A DNA stretch of 42,905 bases from Hyphomicrobiales bacterium (GTDB lineage: Bacteria > Pseudomonadota > Alphaproteobacteria > Rhizobiales > Beijerinckiaceae): positions 1 through 42,905 of the forward strand of contig JAPLOW010000139.1 in assembly GCA_026400555.1 (NCBI GenBank), written 5' to 3'. Below, one piece after another: positions 1 to 8,797 of this stretch. Position 1 is the stretch's first letter; each line of letters starts with the position of its first letter. The position numbers were made by a program, and so were the translations under genes. The notes beneath the pieces are model-generated. The model worked only from the letters and a program-made list of their open reading frames with translations. It had not been told where the DNA came from and did not search any database.

Positions 1-199
1 TGGTCGGGTGCAGGCATGTATACGGCCTTTGATTGCGGCCCGTTCATGCCGCTGGCCCTGATGAAGTCCGCTGATCGGATCCCAGACAGGTCAACGCGCT
101 TTCAAGCGGCACCCACTGAGCGGGTTTGTCCGATCCCGGCTCGACCGTCCGTCATCACGCCATCAGCACCTCACCAATCCTGCATTCTCCGCGACCGCC
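1..199. other. Flank downstream of the IS110 transposase, no gene seen
   Basis: This stretch follows the 3' end of the transposase gene at 200-1225 and is probably part of the insertion sequence plus host flank. I see no convincing coding frame on either strand and no continuation of the racemase broken on the other side of the element. IS110 elements usually lack clear terminal inverted repeats, so the left boundary cannot be placed by eye. Confidence 0.4.
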
Positions 200-1225
200 T
201 TATGCGGTGGTAGAAGCCTCAAAGCGTCGGCCGGTCGTCATCAGTGCCCAGACGATCCGCGCCATCTTGTTCGCCAAGGCAACAGCAACGACATCGTACG
301 GCTTCTTCGCCAGAAGCTCGGTGGCCCATAGCGTCGGCGCCGCTTTGCCCTTGCGGCTAAATCGGAGGACCGCATGCGCTCCGACCACGAGAAGGCGGCG
401 CAGGTACGGATCGCCCTGCTTGCTGATCCTACCGAGGCGGGCCTTGCCGCCGGATGAGTTCTGCCGCGGCACCAGGCCTATCCACGCCGCCAATTGTCGG
501 CCAGATTTGAAGAGCGATGCGTCTGTCACTGTTGCGGCGATCGCGCTGGCAGTGATAGGGCCAATTCTAGGGATCGTCTCAAGGCGCCGGCTCAGTTCAC
601 TCGAGCGATGCCAGGCATGAATCTGGCGATCCATCTCGCTGACCTTCTCGTGCACCTCCCGCAACTGCCCGATCAGGGGAAGAAGCGCGGCCCGCGCCAG
701 CGGCGGGATGAGATCGTGAGCCTTGTCTTCAACGAAAGCTATCAGCATTCCGACACCGGCAACGCCCTGGCGCGTCACGATCCCGAACTCCGCCAGATGG
801 CCGCGCAAGGCATTCACCAGCATTGTCCGCTGCCGGATCAAGAGCTCGCGGACCCGATGCAGCATCAGCACACTCTGCTGCTCCTCGCTCTTCACCGGAA
901 CGAAGCGCATCGTCGGCCGCGTCACCGCCTCGCAAATCGCCTCGGCATCCGTCGCGTCATTCTTTTGCCGCTTCACGTACGGCTTGACGTAGGACGCCGG
1001 CATTAGCCGAACCTCATGACCGAGCGCCATAAGAACCCGTCCCCAGTGATGTCCAGTCGCGCAAGCCTCGATTCCGATCAGGCACGGCGGCAATGCCTTG
1101 AAGAACTCAGCGATATCATCGCGACGCAGCTTGCGGCGGACGACGGTCGCGCCAGTGGTATCGACGCCGTGGACCTGAAACACCTGCTTGGCGATATCCA
1201 GACCAATTGTGGTAATCTTCTCCAT
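200..1225 (-). CDS. IS110-family transposase
   Basis: A 341-residue DEDD-type transposase that moves its own insertion sequence. The N-terminal RuvC-like domain shows the acidic set: D9 in LDIAK, the Glu in GIEACA, and the Asp pair in NDATDAEA. The C-terminal half carries the transposase_20 helix-hairpin-helix segment (IPRIGPITASAIAA) and the conserved LAAWIGLVPRQNSSGGK stretch. The length is normal and no stop interrupts it, so it may be active. ATG at 1225 follows a good Shine-Dalgarno (AGGGAGA). It sits where a racemase gene is truncated, so insertion or later rearrangement probably removed the rest of that gene. Confidence 0.93.
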   Translation of the reverse strand: MEKITTIGLDIAKQVFQVHGVDTTGATVVRRKLRRDDIAEFFKALPPCLIGIEACATGHHWGRVLMALGHEVRLMPASYVKPYVKRQKNDATDAEAICEAVTRPTMRFVPVKSEEQQSVLMLHRVRELLIRQRTMLVNALRGHLAEFGIVTRQGVAGVGMLIAFVEDKAHDLIPPLARAALLPLIGQLREVHEKVSEMDRQIHAWHRSSELSRRLETIPRIGPITASAIAATVTDASLFKSGRQLAAWIGLVPRQNSSGGKARLGRISKQGDPYLRRLLVVGAHAVLRFSRKGKAAPTLWATELLAKKPYDVVAVALANKMARIVWALMTTGRRFEASTTA

Positions 1226-1302
1226 GGACGGCTCTCCCTCATGTGACTTTTGACAGCCACACTATGGCACCTCGATGCCGGGAGCGGAGGCCGTCCACCC
1301 CA

Positions 1303-1564
1303 TCAGGTCAGCCTCAATAGGTCAGCCTCAACGCCCGCCTGCTCCAGCATCCTTATTCCGGTGAGCATTGCCGGCAATGGTTCATCGGTTCCGGCAATAA
1401 CCGCGCCCACCCGGTCAGGAATCTGCGAAACAGAATAAATGATCAGGGAATAGTGATCCTGATCGTGCTCAGCAGGTGTCGCCTCGATCACCTTCTGCAT
1501 GAAGTCAACTGTGGCCAGAGGGTCCATTGCCGCCCAGTATCCCGATCAGTCGACGCCTCGCCAT
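1303..1564 (-). pseudogene. Asp/Glu racemase fragment, frameshifted and truncated
   Basis: The remnant starts at ATG 1564 behind a good ribosome site (AAAGGA) and reads RRLIGILGGN, then needs a one-base shift near 1527 to continue as PLATVDFMQKVIEATP and IPDRVGAVIAGTDEP. This is the N-terminal half of the aspartate/glutamate racemase family: GILGGMGP motif, ATVDF, and an I(P)DR segment. Homology stops near 1305 at a 13-bp tandem repeat facing the IS110 element, so both catalytic cysteine regions are lost or incomplete. It lies 50 bp behind the amidase on the same strand, suggesting a former amidase-racemase operon. Confidence 0.75.
1305..1331. repeat. Tandem 13-bp direct repeat at the racemase break
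   Basis: AGGTCAGCCTCAA occurs at 1305-1317 and again at 1319-1331, separated by one base. It marks the point where racemase homology ends on the side facing the IS110 element. It could be a scar of insertion or slippage; it is longer than a usual IS110 target duplication. Confidence 0.5.
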
Positions 1565-1614
1565 GCAGTTAGTCCTTTGCAGATCGAATGCGGCATCGCC
1601 GGCCGGCACCCATG

Positions 1615-2967
1615 TCAGCGGCTGATAACCCGAGAAACCTGCTCCGCAAAATCCAGCAACTTGGGGTCTGCGCCATGCCAGGACATCAGTTGTAAACCTG
1701 TGGGCAAGCCTGTCGAGGTGATGCCGTTCGGAATGCTGATCCCGCAAAGATCAAGGTAATTCCCTGCTCTGGTGTAACGGGACATCGGGATCGTCGATTC
1801 GTCGACCGTATTGACGGGGACTGCTGGCAGAGGCGTGCTCGGCAGGGCGATGATGTCGAAGCGAGTCCAACCTAAACTGAATTCAGCAATTGCTGCCGCA
1901 CGATCCTGCGCGAGCGCCGCGTAACGTGCCTCATCGATATCGCGTCCGGCCAGAATGCGTTGGCGAACATGAGGATCCAGCGGCGTTGCAGGGTCCTCGG
2001 CGAGTGCCTTATGGTGGCGATAGGCATCATGGGCAACGATGCTGCCATTGAGCGCCTGATACGCGGTCATCTCCTTGGGGAAGGAGAAGATTTCGACCGT
2101 ATGGCCAGCTGATCGCATGGCCTCAATCGATTGTTCGAAGTTCGCAAGCACCTCAGGGTCGCAAGGCGCAAGCTGATCGGCGGCGGGCACACCGACATGC
2201 AGCGACTTTCCGGTTCCCGTTTCCGGCACAGGCAGTCCAGCCATCACGAAGAACAGCACGCGCGCATCCGCAACGTTTTGTGTGATCGGGCCAAGCGTGT
2301 CGAAAGCCGGGCCAAGGGGGGCAATACCTTCCAACGGGATTCGGTCAAAGCTCGGCTTGAACCCTACAATCCCGCACAGCGACGCCGGAATGCGGATTGA
2401 TCCCCCAGTATCGGAGCCGATGGCCGCTGGTACCAATCCGGCAGCAACAGCGACCGCAGACCCGCTGCTTGATCCTCCTGGCACGCGATGCACTTCACGA
2501 TCGACCGGGTTCCATGGCGTACCCATCGCATGATTGGTTCCCCAGCCGCCGATGGCGAACTCCACCATCTGTGTCATGCCGATGATGACTGCCCCCGCGT
2601 CGATTAGGCGCTGGATGGCTGGAGCGGTTGTCGCAACTCGCTGCGGCGGATAGCACTTCGACCCAAACCCCGGTGATCGATCACCGATTTGCGCGAGGTC
2701 CTTGACAGCGATCGGCACGCCGTGAAGGGGACCCACTGGACCACGCTGCGCTGCAACCCGATCCAGTTCTTCGGCCCGCCGTATCGCGCCTTCAGCAAAA
2801 ACCTCGACGAAAGCGTGCAGTTTGCCGTTCTCTGCGTTGATCGCGTCGAGACAACGTCGCACGACCGAAAGGGCTGATCGTTGGCCACTCGCAATCTGGC
2901 GCTCGATGTTCTTCACGGAAAAGTCCAAGTCCACCGCGCTGTCCCTTCTGATTGATGCTGCCCGCAA
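1615..2967 (-). CDS. Amidase signature family hydrolase
   Basis: A 450-residue cytoplasmic amidase of the GatA/AtzF-like family, which hydrolyses C-N amide bonds; the substrate is unknown. The Ser-cisSer-Lys triad is visible: K89 in PIAVKD, cis-Ser about S166 in PGGSSSGS, and nucleophile about S190 in [13 protein letters not shown]. The 24-residue gap between the serines matches the family. No GatB or GatC gene is nearby, so it is not the tRNA amidotransferase subunit. A racemase remnant follows on the same strand, and a NitT/TauT-type importer lies 2.3 kb away, so a scavenging role for an imported amide is plausible but inferred. Confidence 0.88.
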   Translation of the reverse strand: MRAASIRRDSAVDLDFSVKNIERQIASGQRSALSVVRRCLDAINAENGKLHAFVEVFAEGAIRRAEELDRVAAQRGPVGPLHGVPIAVKDLAQIGDRSPGFGSKCYPPQRVATTAPAIQRLIDAGAVIIGMTQMVEFAIGGWGTNHAMGTPWNPVDREVHRVPGGSSSGSAVAVAAGLVPAAIGSDTGGSIRIPASLCGIVGFKPSFDRIPLEGIAPLGPAFDTLGPITQNVADARVLFFVMAGLPVPETGTGKSLHVGVPAADQLAPCDPEVLANFEQSIEAMRSAGHTVEIFSFPKEMTAYQALNGSIVAHDAYRHHKALAEDPATPLDPHVRQRILAGRDIDEARYAALAQDRAAAIAEFSLGWTRFDIIALPSTPLPAVPVNTVDESTIPMSRYTRAGNYLDLCGISIPNGITSTGLPTGLQLMSWHGADPKLLDFAEQVSRVISR

Positions 2968-3117
2968 GCGAAAGTGATCCTACCCTAGGCAGTCGGCGCT
3001 TATGGCTCAATCCCGGGCTTCGAGAGCACGTGGCATCAAATCTGCCCATTCACGAATGAGGAGAGGCTCATAAGAATAAATGTGTCGTTTTGGCTCTGGG
3101 ACTGGCGACAATCACCG

Positions 3118-3400
3118 AACCGAAATGATGCGGTCAGCCTGGCGGACCTTCACGTAGGTGGCGTCGATCCACAGGTAGGGTCAATCGCCCTCGATGGGCC
3201 GATTGAGGAGGGCCTTGACTCGCTCGTCGATCTTCTCGAAGACCCGGGAGGCTTGGATCTTCGAGGTCCCGCTCATGCCCATGACCTTGACCAGATCATC
3301 CATCGAGCGGGTCGAGGCGCCCTGGATGTCAGCTTCGTGGATGACCGCGGTCAGCGCCTTCTCGGCCATCCGCTGCGGCTTGATACGCGGGCGCTCGGTG
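3118..3400 (-). pseudogene. IS256-family transposase remnant with in-frame stop
   Basis: Minus-strand translation gives AEKALTAVIHEADIQGASTRS and DDLVKVMGMSGTSK, then RPIEGD, a TGA stop, and PYLWIDATYVKVRQADRI. This is the central part of an IS256 (mutator-type) transposase. The stop replaces the Trp of the usual EGxWPYLW segment. Only about 90 residues remain, with neither end of the element recognisable. It lies just beyond the C-terminus of the carboxylesterase, so it may have shaped that gene's 3' end. Confidence 0.8.
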
Positions 3401-3568
3401 AGGATCTTTCGGCCCATCTGAAGCAGACATCGCCCGGGTTGAGATCGTTGAGGCTCTCGCAGCAGCGGTCATCGTTTATCCCGCCGCATGGCCGCCCTCC
3501 CCGTCGGCAGCAAGCGGCTTTTCCTCTGATGTTGCCCCTTTGTTTGTCTGACCGCACCCTTGCGGGCA

Positions 3569-5056
3569 TCAACCCGCCAAGCCAGAGCCGATCGGCCCCG
3601 AGGACGTATTGAACAGCATCATGCCGTCCGGCGTCGTGCGGCGATCAGGCCAGCCGGGGCTTCGGCCATGGCAGAAATCGACCCAGGCCGACTGCACAGC
3701 CTCTGTGACAGTGCGCATCTCGGCTGGCTCCGCGCCAGCCATCATCGGGGCGACGGGCCAGCAGTCAATATTGCCGAAGACGAAGGGGATTTCGATGCAG
3801 TGACACGCTCCATAGCGAGCGTCTGGCGCTGGCTTCCAGTCGAAACGGTAGACCCAAGTCTCGCCGCCGAGCGCTGCGCGCCGGTCTGCAACCGTTTTCG
3901 CTGCCGAGCCGAAGACGTGCTCGGTCAGCTCCTCGCTAAGCGCGAGCCAAGGCGCCAGGCCGCCTGCGATCCGCACCTCGATCCGCGCAAGGCTGGCATC
4001 CGGCAGGCCGATCGCCGGCGGCAGCACCTTCAGTTCGGCGAGCCCGGTGGCAGCCATCATGCGCGCGTCCTGCGCATGCCAGGCGTGCATCTCGTCGAGC
4101 GTCCAGCCTAGCATCAGAGGAATGTGGAGCGAGGCGCCTTCAGCAGCAGCGGCCGACGGCGTCCCTGGGAGTTCGGGCAAGCCGGATATGAGCTGCCAGG
4201 GAAGCAGCCGGCCTGGACGCTGGGCGAAGGCCATGACGACCGCACCCTGCGCAGCAAGGATGGACTTTACATCCAGGACCCGCAACGCCTGCACGTCGCC
4301 ATCGCCCAAGCCGGCCTTCTCGAAAAAAAGGCTGGCAATCTCGCGGGCCTGGGACAGGTCAAGGCTCGCACCCGGCGCACTCTGGACGATCCCGCGCTGA
4401 AGGAGACCACGCGCCAACGGGCTCGAGAGCAGGCCGAAGAGCGCCCCGCCGCCGGCTGACTGGCCCGCCACCGTCACCCGGTCAGGATCTCCACCGAAGG
4501 CTTCGATATTGTCCCTTATCCAGCGCAGCGCGGCGATCTGGTCCAGCAGGCCACGATTGGCCGGCGCGCCGCCCTCCGCCTCGATGCCGGGCAGGTAGAG
4601 ATATCCCAGCGCGCCGAGCCGGTAGGTGACAGTGACCACCACCATGTCCCCGCGCTCGGCCAGGTAGCCGCCGGCGTAAAAGGGTTGGCTTCCGCCCCCG
4701 CTCATGTAGGCCCCGCCATGCAGCCAGACCATCACAGGCCTGTGCGCGCCATCGGCAGCGGGCGTCCAGATGTCGAGATGGAGGCTATCCTCCGACTGTT
4801 CGAACGAAGCAATCCCCATGACCGCGTCGAGCCGCGAGGCGTTCTGCGGGGGGCTCGGGCCAATCCGCACGCAGTCGCGCACGCCCTGCCAGGCCGGAAC
4901 GGGCTGGGGCGGCGCGAAGCGTAAGGGCCCGACAGGCGGCGCCGCGTAGGGCACCGCGTGGAAGGCGGTCACGGCGCCCCTACTCACCCCGCGCACAAGC
5001 CCGGCTCGGGTCCGCACCACTGGCATCTCCATCATTGGCTTGTCTGTCCCCAGCAT
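3569..5056 (-). CDS. Type B carboxylesterase (para-nitrobenzyl esterase-like)
   Basis: A 495-residue alpha/beta hydrolase of the carboxylesterase type B family. The nucleophile elbow is VAGQSAGGGA with S200, the acid is E322 in GWTLDEMHAW, and the base is H419 in GACHCIEIPFVFG. The oxyanion segment MVWLHGGAYMSGG and the family signature EDSLHLDIWTP are present. No signal peptide is seen. The C-terminus is rather short and abuts an IS256 remnant, so the last residues may not be native. It is transcribed divergently from the NitT/TauT-type importer, suggesting, without proof, that it hydrolyses an ester taken up by that importer. Confidence 0.9.
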   Translation of the reverse strand: MLGTDKPMMEMPVVRTRAGLVRGVSRGAVTAFHAVPYAAPPVGPLRFAPPQPVPAWQGVRDCVRIGPSPPQNASRLDAVMGIASFEQSEDSLHLDIWTPAADGAHRPVMVWLHGGAYMSGGGSQPFYAGGYLAERGDMVVVTVTYRLGALGYLYLPGIEAEGGAPANRGLLDQIAALRWIRDNIEAFGGDPDRVTVAGQSAGGGALFGLLSSPLARGLLQRGIVQSAPGASLDLSQAREIASLFFEKAGLGDGDVQALRVLDVKSILAAQGAVVMAFAQRPGRLLPWQLISGLPELPGTPSAAAAEGASLHIPLMLGWTLDEMHAWHAQDARMMAATGLAELKVLPPAIGLPDASLARIEVRIAGGLAPWLALSEELTEHVFGSAAKTVADRRAALGGETWVYRFDWKPAPDARYGACHCIEIPFVFGNIDCWPVAPMMAGAEPAEMRTVTEAVQSAWVDFCHGRSPGWPDRRTTPDGMMLFNTSSGPIGSGLAG

Positions 5057-5213
5057 CGTCAGTCCCTTGCGCGTCGAGCGACGACAGGACAGGGCAGACT
5101 CCGGGCAGTGTCAATCGCCAAATACAGCTTGACCGCGCGCGGCAAGCAGGCTGTTTTAGCTCCAGTGCCCGGTCGCTGGCCCGGGCGGGCATTTTCCCCT
5201 GCAAGGAGCATCC

Positions 5214-5249
5214 ATGCCCCGCGCCGCCGAAAGGCTGCTGAGCCGATGA
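5214..5249 (+). CDS. Putative 11-codon leader ORF overlapping the ABC ATPase start
   Basis: The strongest ribosome site in the leader, AAGGAG at 5203-5208, serves ATG 5214 with a 5-base gap, not the ATPase. The short frame encodes MPRAAERLLSR and stops at a TGA that overlaps the ATPase ATG (ATGA, 5246-5249). The ATPase has only a weak, distant GAAAGG. The arrangement fits a translational-coupling leader. No amino-acid run typical of attenuation is seen. It could still be chance. Confidence 0.4.
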   Translation: MPRAAERLLSR

Positions 5250-6025
5250 CGGATGCTATCCGTTTCAAGGGTGTTTCGCTGAAATTCGGAAGCGAGACGA
5301 TCTACGACCGCCTTGACTTTCATGTCGGCCAAGGGGAGTTCGTCTGCTTGCTCGGCCCGTCGGGCTGCGGAAAGTCGACGGCGCTCAGAATCATTGGCGA
5401 TCTGCTGCCTGCAGATGGCGGGACAGCGCTGGTCAACGGCCGCCCGCCGGGGGAGTGCTGGAACGACATTGCTTTCGTCTTCCAGTCGCCGCGGCTCGCA
5501 CCTTGGCGAACTGCCATCGACAATGTCCTGCTCGGCGCAGAATTGCGCTTTGGCGCGCGCGAGGCGCAGGCGCGGCGCCCCAAGGCAGAGGCCCTGCTCG
5601 CGCTGTTCGGGCTTGCCGATTCGGGCGGCAAGTATCCACCCATGCTCTCCGGGGGGGAACGACAGCGGGTCGCGATCGCCAGGGCGTTATGTGTGGATCC
5701 GTCGATTATCCTGATGGATGAGCCTTTCTCCGCGCTCGACCCCAACAGCCGCCGCCGGCTGCGCGCCGAAATCATCAGTATCTGGCAGGAGACACGGCGC
5801 ACCGTCCTGTTCGTAACCCACGACATCGACGAGGCGCTGACGCTGGCCGACCGCATCGTGCTGCTATCCAACAAGCCGACGCGGGTGCTGGAAACTGTCA
5901 TGATCGCCGCCCCCCGCCCCCGTGACGTTGCGCGCGACCCCGCGATTGCGCGGCTGCGCGACAAGTTGAGCGCGCTTTTCCGCACGCTGGAGCCGAATTC
6001 CGAGACCGAAAAGGAGACTGCATGA
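5246..6025 (+). CDS. NitT/TauT-type ABC transporter ATP-binding protein
   Basis: A 259-residue cytoplasmic ATPase that would energise the importer encoded by the next three genes. Walker A is GPSGCGKST (about 37-45), the Q-loop lies in AFVFQSPRLAPWRTA, the ABC signature is LSGGERQRVAIARAL, and Walker B is IILMDEPFSALD followed by the switch histidine in VTHDIDEAL. The PRLAPWRT pattern is typical of the nitrate/sulfonate/taurine class. The open frame extends upstream to 4958, but homology starts at ATG 5246, which overlaps a short leader ORF. Its end overlaps the binding-protein start (ATGATG). Confidence 0.93.
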   Translation: MTDAIRFKGVSLKFGSETIYDRLDFHVGQGEFVCLLGPSGCGKSTALRIIGDLLPADGGTALVNGRPPGECWNDIAFVFQSPRLAPWRTAIDNVLLGAELRFGAREAQARRPKAEALLALFGLADSGGKYPPMLSGGERQRVAIARALCVDPSIILMDEPFSALDPNSRRRLRAEIISIWQETRRTVLFVTHDIDEALTLADRIVLLSNKPTRVLETVMIAAPRPRDVARDPAIARLRDKLSALFRTLEPNSETEKETA

Positions 6026-7029
6026 TGGAACGAAGGACTTTCCTGCGCGTGGCAGCGGCCGCACCGGCCGCATTATCCGCGACGCTGTCAGCCCCTTGGG
6101 TGGCCCTCGCTCAGGGCCGACAGAAGATCACCTACGCCTATCTCCTCGACCCGGTCTACGACGCCGCGCTCTGGGCGATCCGGAAGGGAATCGTCAAATC
6201 CGACATCGTCGACATCGAGGCCACGGGGGCGAACATCCCAACACTGATTCAGGCGACCGCGACCAAGCAGTTCGACGTCGTGATGACGGCCGTGATCGGC
6301 GTGCCGGCCGCAGCCGCGCGCGGGCTCGAGTTGAGGATCCTGTCCGCGGCGCTCTACGCCTCGGCGGTGGGCGAAGGCGGCGGCGTCTGGGTCAGGCGCG
6401 ATAGCCCACTGCGCGATCCGGCGCAGCTCAAGGGCCGTATGCTCGCCTCCTATGGCCTGCGCTCGACGGGCTATCTCTTTATCCGCGAGGCGCTGGCGCA
6501 GCGCTTTGGACTCAACATGGCGCTGGAGGGCGGAGACGTGCGCCAGGTCGAGGTGGTCGCGCCAAATCTGCCGGCCGCTCTCGCGACCAGCCAGACGGAT
6601 GCGGCTACGCTGATCCACTCTCAAGCCTTCCGCGCCCGGCAGGCGGGCGATTTCGTCAATATCTGCGAAACGGGCGTGATCCTGAATGAGATCCATGGCC
6701 GGCTGGTTTCGGCGGTCAACGTCGCCTATCCCGAGAGGCTCTCGGCGCGGCCAGACCATTACCGTGAGTTCAATCGCATGATCCGCGAGTCGGTGCGCTA
6801 CGCGCTGGCCAACCGCGATGAGGTTTTCCCTGAAGTGGCCCGGCAGGCCAACATCTCGCGCGAATTCTTCGATTGGTGGTTCGACCGCACGACCGATGTT
6901 CCTGGTATGTTCGGCGAAGAGCATGCGCGAGCCGTCACAAAGGCCTGGGAGATCGGTCAGCGCTTCGCCATGATCCAGCGTATTCCCGACGTAGGCCAGT
7001 TGACCTGGGAGCACACGCTCCGGTCCTGA
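6022..7029 (+). CDS. NitT/TauT-type ABC substrate-binding protein
   Basis: A 335-residue periplasmic binding protein of the NMT1/SsuA-like fold. The N-terminus, MMERRTFLRVAAAAPAAL, has a twin-arginine-like RRTFLR followed by a hydrophobic Ala-rich segment and an ALAQG cleavage region, so Tat or Sec export is possible. Family hallmarks are YAYLLDPVYDAALWAIRKG, the FDVVMTAV segment, and DPAQLKGRMLASYGLRSTGYLF. Candidate ligands are aromatic or sulfonated acids, pyrimidine precursors or nitriles; the sequence does not decide. It overlaps the ATPase stop and precedes two permeases by two bases. Confidence 0.88.
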   Translation: MMERRTFLRVAAAAPAALSATLSAPWVALAQGRQKITYAYLLDPVYDAALWAIRKGIVKSDIVDIEATGANIPTLIQATATKQFDVVMTAVIGVPAAAARGLELRILSAALYASAVGEGGGVWVRRDSPLRDPAQLKGRMLASYGLRSTGYLFIREALAQRFGLNMALEGGDVRQVEVVAPNLPAALATSQTDAATLIHSQAFRARQAGDFVNICETGVILNEIHGRLVSAVNVAYPERLSARPDHYREFNRMIRESVRYALANRDEVFPEVARQANISREFFDWWFDRTTDVPGMFGEEHARAVTKAWEIGQRFAMIQRIPDVGQLTWEHTLRS

Positions 7030-7031
7030 CG

Positions 7032-7808
7032 ATGGCAGGCGAGGCGGGAACAGGCATCAAGGCAGGCGTCGCGGCGGGGTGCGCGGCGATGATAGCGGTC
7101 GGCTGGGTTTACGCCTCGGCGCGCGCACCGTCCTATCTTCTGCCACCGCCTGCTGTCGTCTGGGAGGCGGCGGTCACCTTCTTCACGAGCTCGCGCCAGC
7201 TCGGGCACCTCGGCGCGACGCTGTTCCACATCGGCTCCTCGATTTCTGTCGCTTTTGGCGTCGGGGCGGCGCTCGCGCTGCTGGCACATTACGCCGCCTG
7301 GTCCGCGCCAGCCATTCGCGACCGGCTGACGCCGTTCCTCAACGCCTTCTCGGGTATCGCCTGGACGCTGCTCAGCGTGATCTGGTTCGGCGTCTCCTCG
7401 ACGACCGTGATCTTCACCATTACTGTCGTACTCCTGCCTTTCGCCCTGGTGAACCTGCGCGAGGGGCTCGACGCGCTCGACCGCGAAACCGATGAGATGG
7501 GCCGCAGCTTTACGCGCAGCCGGCTGCGCGTCTTCCGGCTCCTCATTCTGCCAGCGCTCGTGCCCTTTGCGGCCGCGACGCTGAGGATCATGTTCGGCGT
7601 CGCATGGAAGGTGGCCTTGACGGCCGAGCTTTTCGGGGGCGACAGGGGTCTGGGTTTCCTCGTCAACCTGGCACGCCAGGAATTCGCAACCGAGACGATC
7701 TTTGTTGTAATCATCTTCATCATTGTCTCGGTCTACTTGGCCGACCGGCTGGTCTTCATGCGCTTCGAGCGCGCGGCCGCCCGGCGCTATGGCGGGAGAA
7801 CGGCATGA
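7032..7808 (+). CDS. NitT/TauT-type ABC permease 1
   Basis: A 258-residue inner-membrane permease with about six hydrophobic segments and the inner-membrane EAA loop at EMGRSFTRSRLRVFRLLILPALVP. The N-terminal helix is followed by APSYLLPPPAVVWEA, a pattern typical of SsuC/TauC-like permeases. The start at ATG 7032, two bases after the binding-protein stop, is preferred over the longer open frame from 6873, which is an antisense-like extension without homology. It overlaps permease 2 by four bases (ATGA), so the two are translationally coupled and probably form a heterodimer. Confidence 0.9.
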   Translation: MAGEAGTGIKAGVAAGCAAMIAVGWVYASARAPSYLLPPPAVVWEAAVTFFTSSRQLGHLGATLFHIGSSISVAFGVGAALALLAHYAAWSAPAIRDRLTPFLNAFSGIAWTLLSVIWFGVSSTTVIFTITVVLLPFALVNLREGLDALDRETDEMGRSFTRSRLRVFRLLILPALVPFAAATLRIMFGVAWKVALTAELFGGDRGLGFLVNLARQEFATETIFVVIIFIIVSVYLADRLVFMRFERAAARRYGGRTA

Positions 7809-8560
7809 GCCTGGCCGGACGCAGCCCCGGACGCTGGCTCGCCGACACGCTCGTGCTGGCGGCGCTGCTTGCCTGGTATGTCGGGGCGCGGCATCTTCCT
7901 GAGTTCGTCCTGCCAGGGCCAGTCGCAGTCTTCCAGAGGCTGGTCGTGCTCTTCGTTGACCCCGATTTTCTGCAGCATACGCTAGCCTCGACGCTCCGGG
8001 TCGTGGCCTCGGTATTGGCCGCGCTTGTCATTGGCGGCGGACTTGCCTTGCTGCACCGGGCGGTCCCTGCGCTCGACTGGGTCATCCGCGGCGGTATACA
8101 GCCGATGCTGAGCTCGTTTCCGTCTATCGGCTGGGCCATCCTGGCCGCGATCTGGTTCCCGCCGGGCCATCTCTCGATCATCTTCGTGCAAGTGGCGATC
8201 CTTATCCCCTTTTGCCTGATCAACATGGCCGAAGGGCTTCGGCAGATGGACCGCGAGATGCTCGAAATGGCGCGGAGCTACACCCGCTTGGGGCGGCGCG
8301 TTGTGCTGCGCATAGCCCTGCCGCTGATCATGCCCTACGTCATCGGCGCGCTGCGTATCTGCTACGGCATCGGCTGGAAGATCTCGCTGGTGGCCGAGTT
8401 GTTGGGCTCCTCCTCCGGTCTCGGCTTCCTCATGCTGCGAGCGCAGGGGGCCGCCGACATGACCACCGTCGTGGCAGCGAGTTTCGCCATCGTTCTTCTG
8501 TTCGTCGCCGGCGAAAAGCTGTTGATTGCGCCTTTGGCCCGCCGCTATGCGCCGCGCTGA
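7805..8560 (+). CDS. NitT/TauT-type ABC permease 2
   Basis: A 251-residue integral membrane permease paralogous to its upstream neighbour. It has LPEFVLPGPVAVFQRL after the first helix and the EAA loop at EMARSYTRLGRRVVLRIALPLIMP. Most NitT/TauT importers use one permease as a homodimer, so two coupled but divergent permeases suggest an obligate heterodimer, as reported for some riboflavin and thiamine-precursor systems. ATG 7805 overlaps the previous stop; the open frame from 7604 is not used. It is the last gene of the transporter operon, followed by about 240 bp without genes. Confidence 0.9.
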   Translation: MSLAGRSPGRWLADTLVLAALLAWYVGARHLPEFVLPGPVAVFQRLVVLFVDPDFLQHTLASTLRVVASVLAALVIGGGLALLHRAVPALDWVIRGGIQPMLSSFPSIGWAILAAIWFPPGHLSIIFVQVAILIPFCLINMAEGLRQMDREMLEMARSYTRLGRRVVLRIALPLIMPYVIGALRICYGIGWKISLVAELLGSSSGLGFLMLRAQGAADMTTVVAASFAIVLLFVAGEKLLIAPLARRYAPR

Positions 8561-8614
8561 ACCGCAGGCCTGGATCGCGATGATCGGCGGGCAGCGCATT
8601 CGGCTCGCGAGGCC

Positions 8615-8704
8615 AAATCCCTGTTCCTACAAGGCAAATCCCTGCAGGGCGGATCACATTCCCTGATCTGTTGCATGAAATTCCCTGTTCCTGGGAACCA
8701 GGAA
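8615..8704. repeat. Four 21-22 bp periodic TCCCTG repeats ending in a palindrome
   Basis: A nine-base motif recurs four times in one orientation: AAATCCCTG at 8615-8623 and 8636-8644, CATTCCCTG at 8657-8665, AATTCCCTG at 8679-8687. Spacings are 21, 21 and 22 bases, two helical turns, so all copies face one side of the DNA. A perfect inverted repeat, TTCCTGG-GAA-CCAGGAA, follows at 8688-8704. Beyond it the DNA becomes AT-rich up to the outer-membrane protein gene. It may be an iteron-like or regulator-binding array, or the end of a lost mobile element. Confidence 0.6.
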
Positions 8705-8797
8705 AACAACCAGGATAAAATTTAATCTTCTGTTTACTAAATTATTTTACCAATTTTGTAGGCGATCCTGCCGTGATTAAAAATCTTGAGATGAACA

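Noticed and set aside
6088-7014. 308-residue minus-strand frame under the NitT/TauT binding protein
   Set aside because: Arg/His/Asp-rich shadow composition without recognisable motifs, opposite a clearly coding gene.
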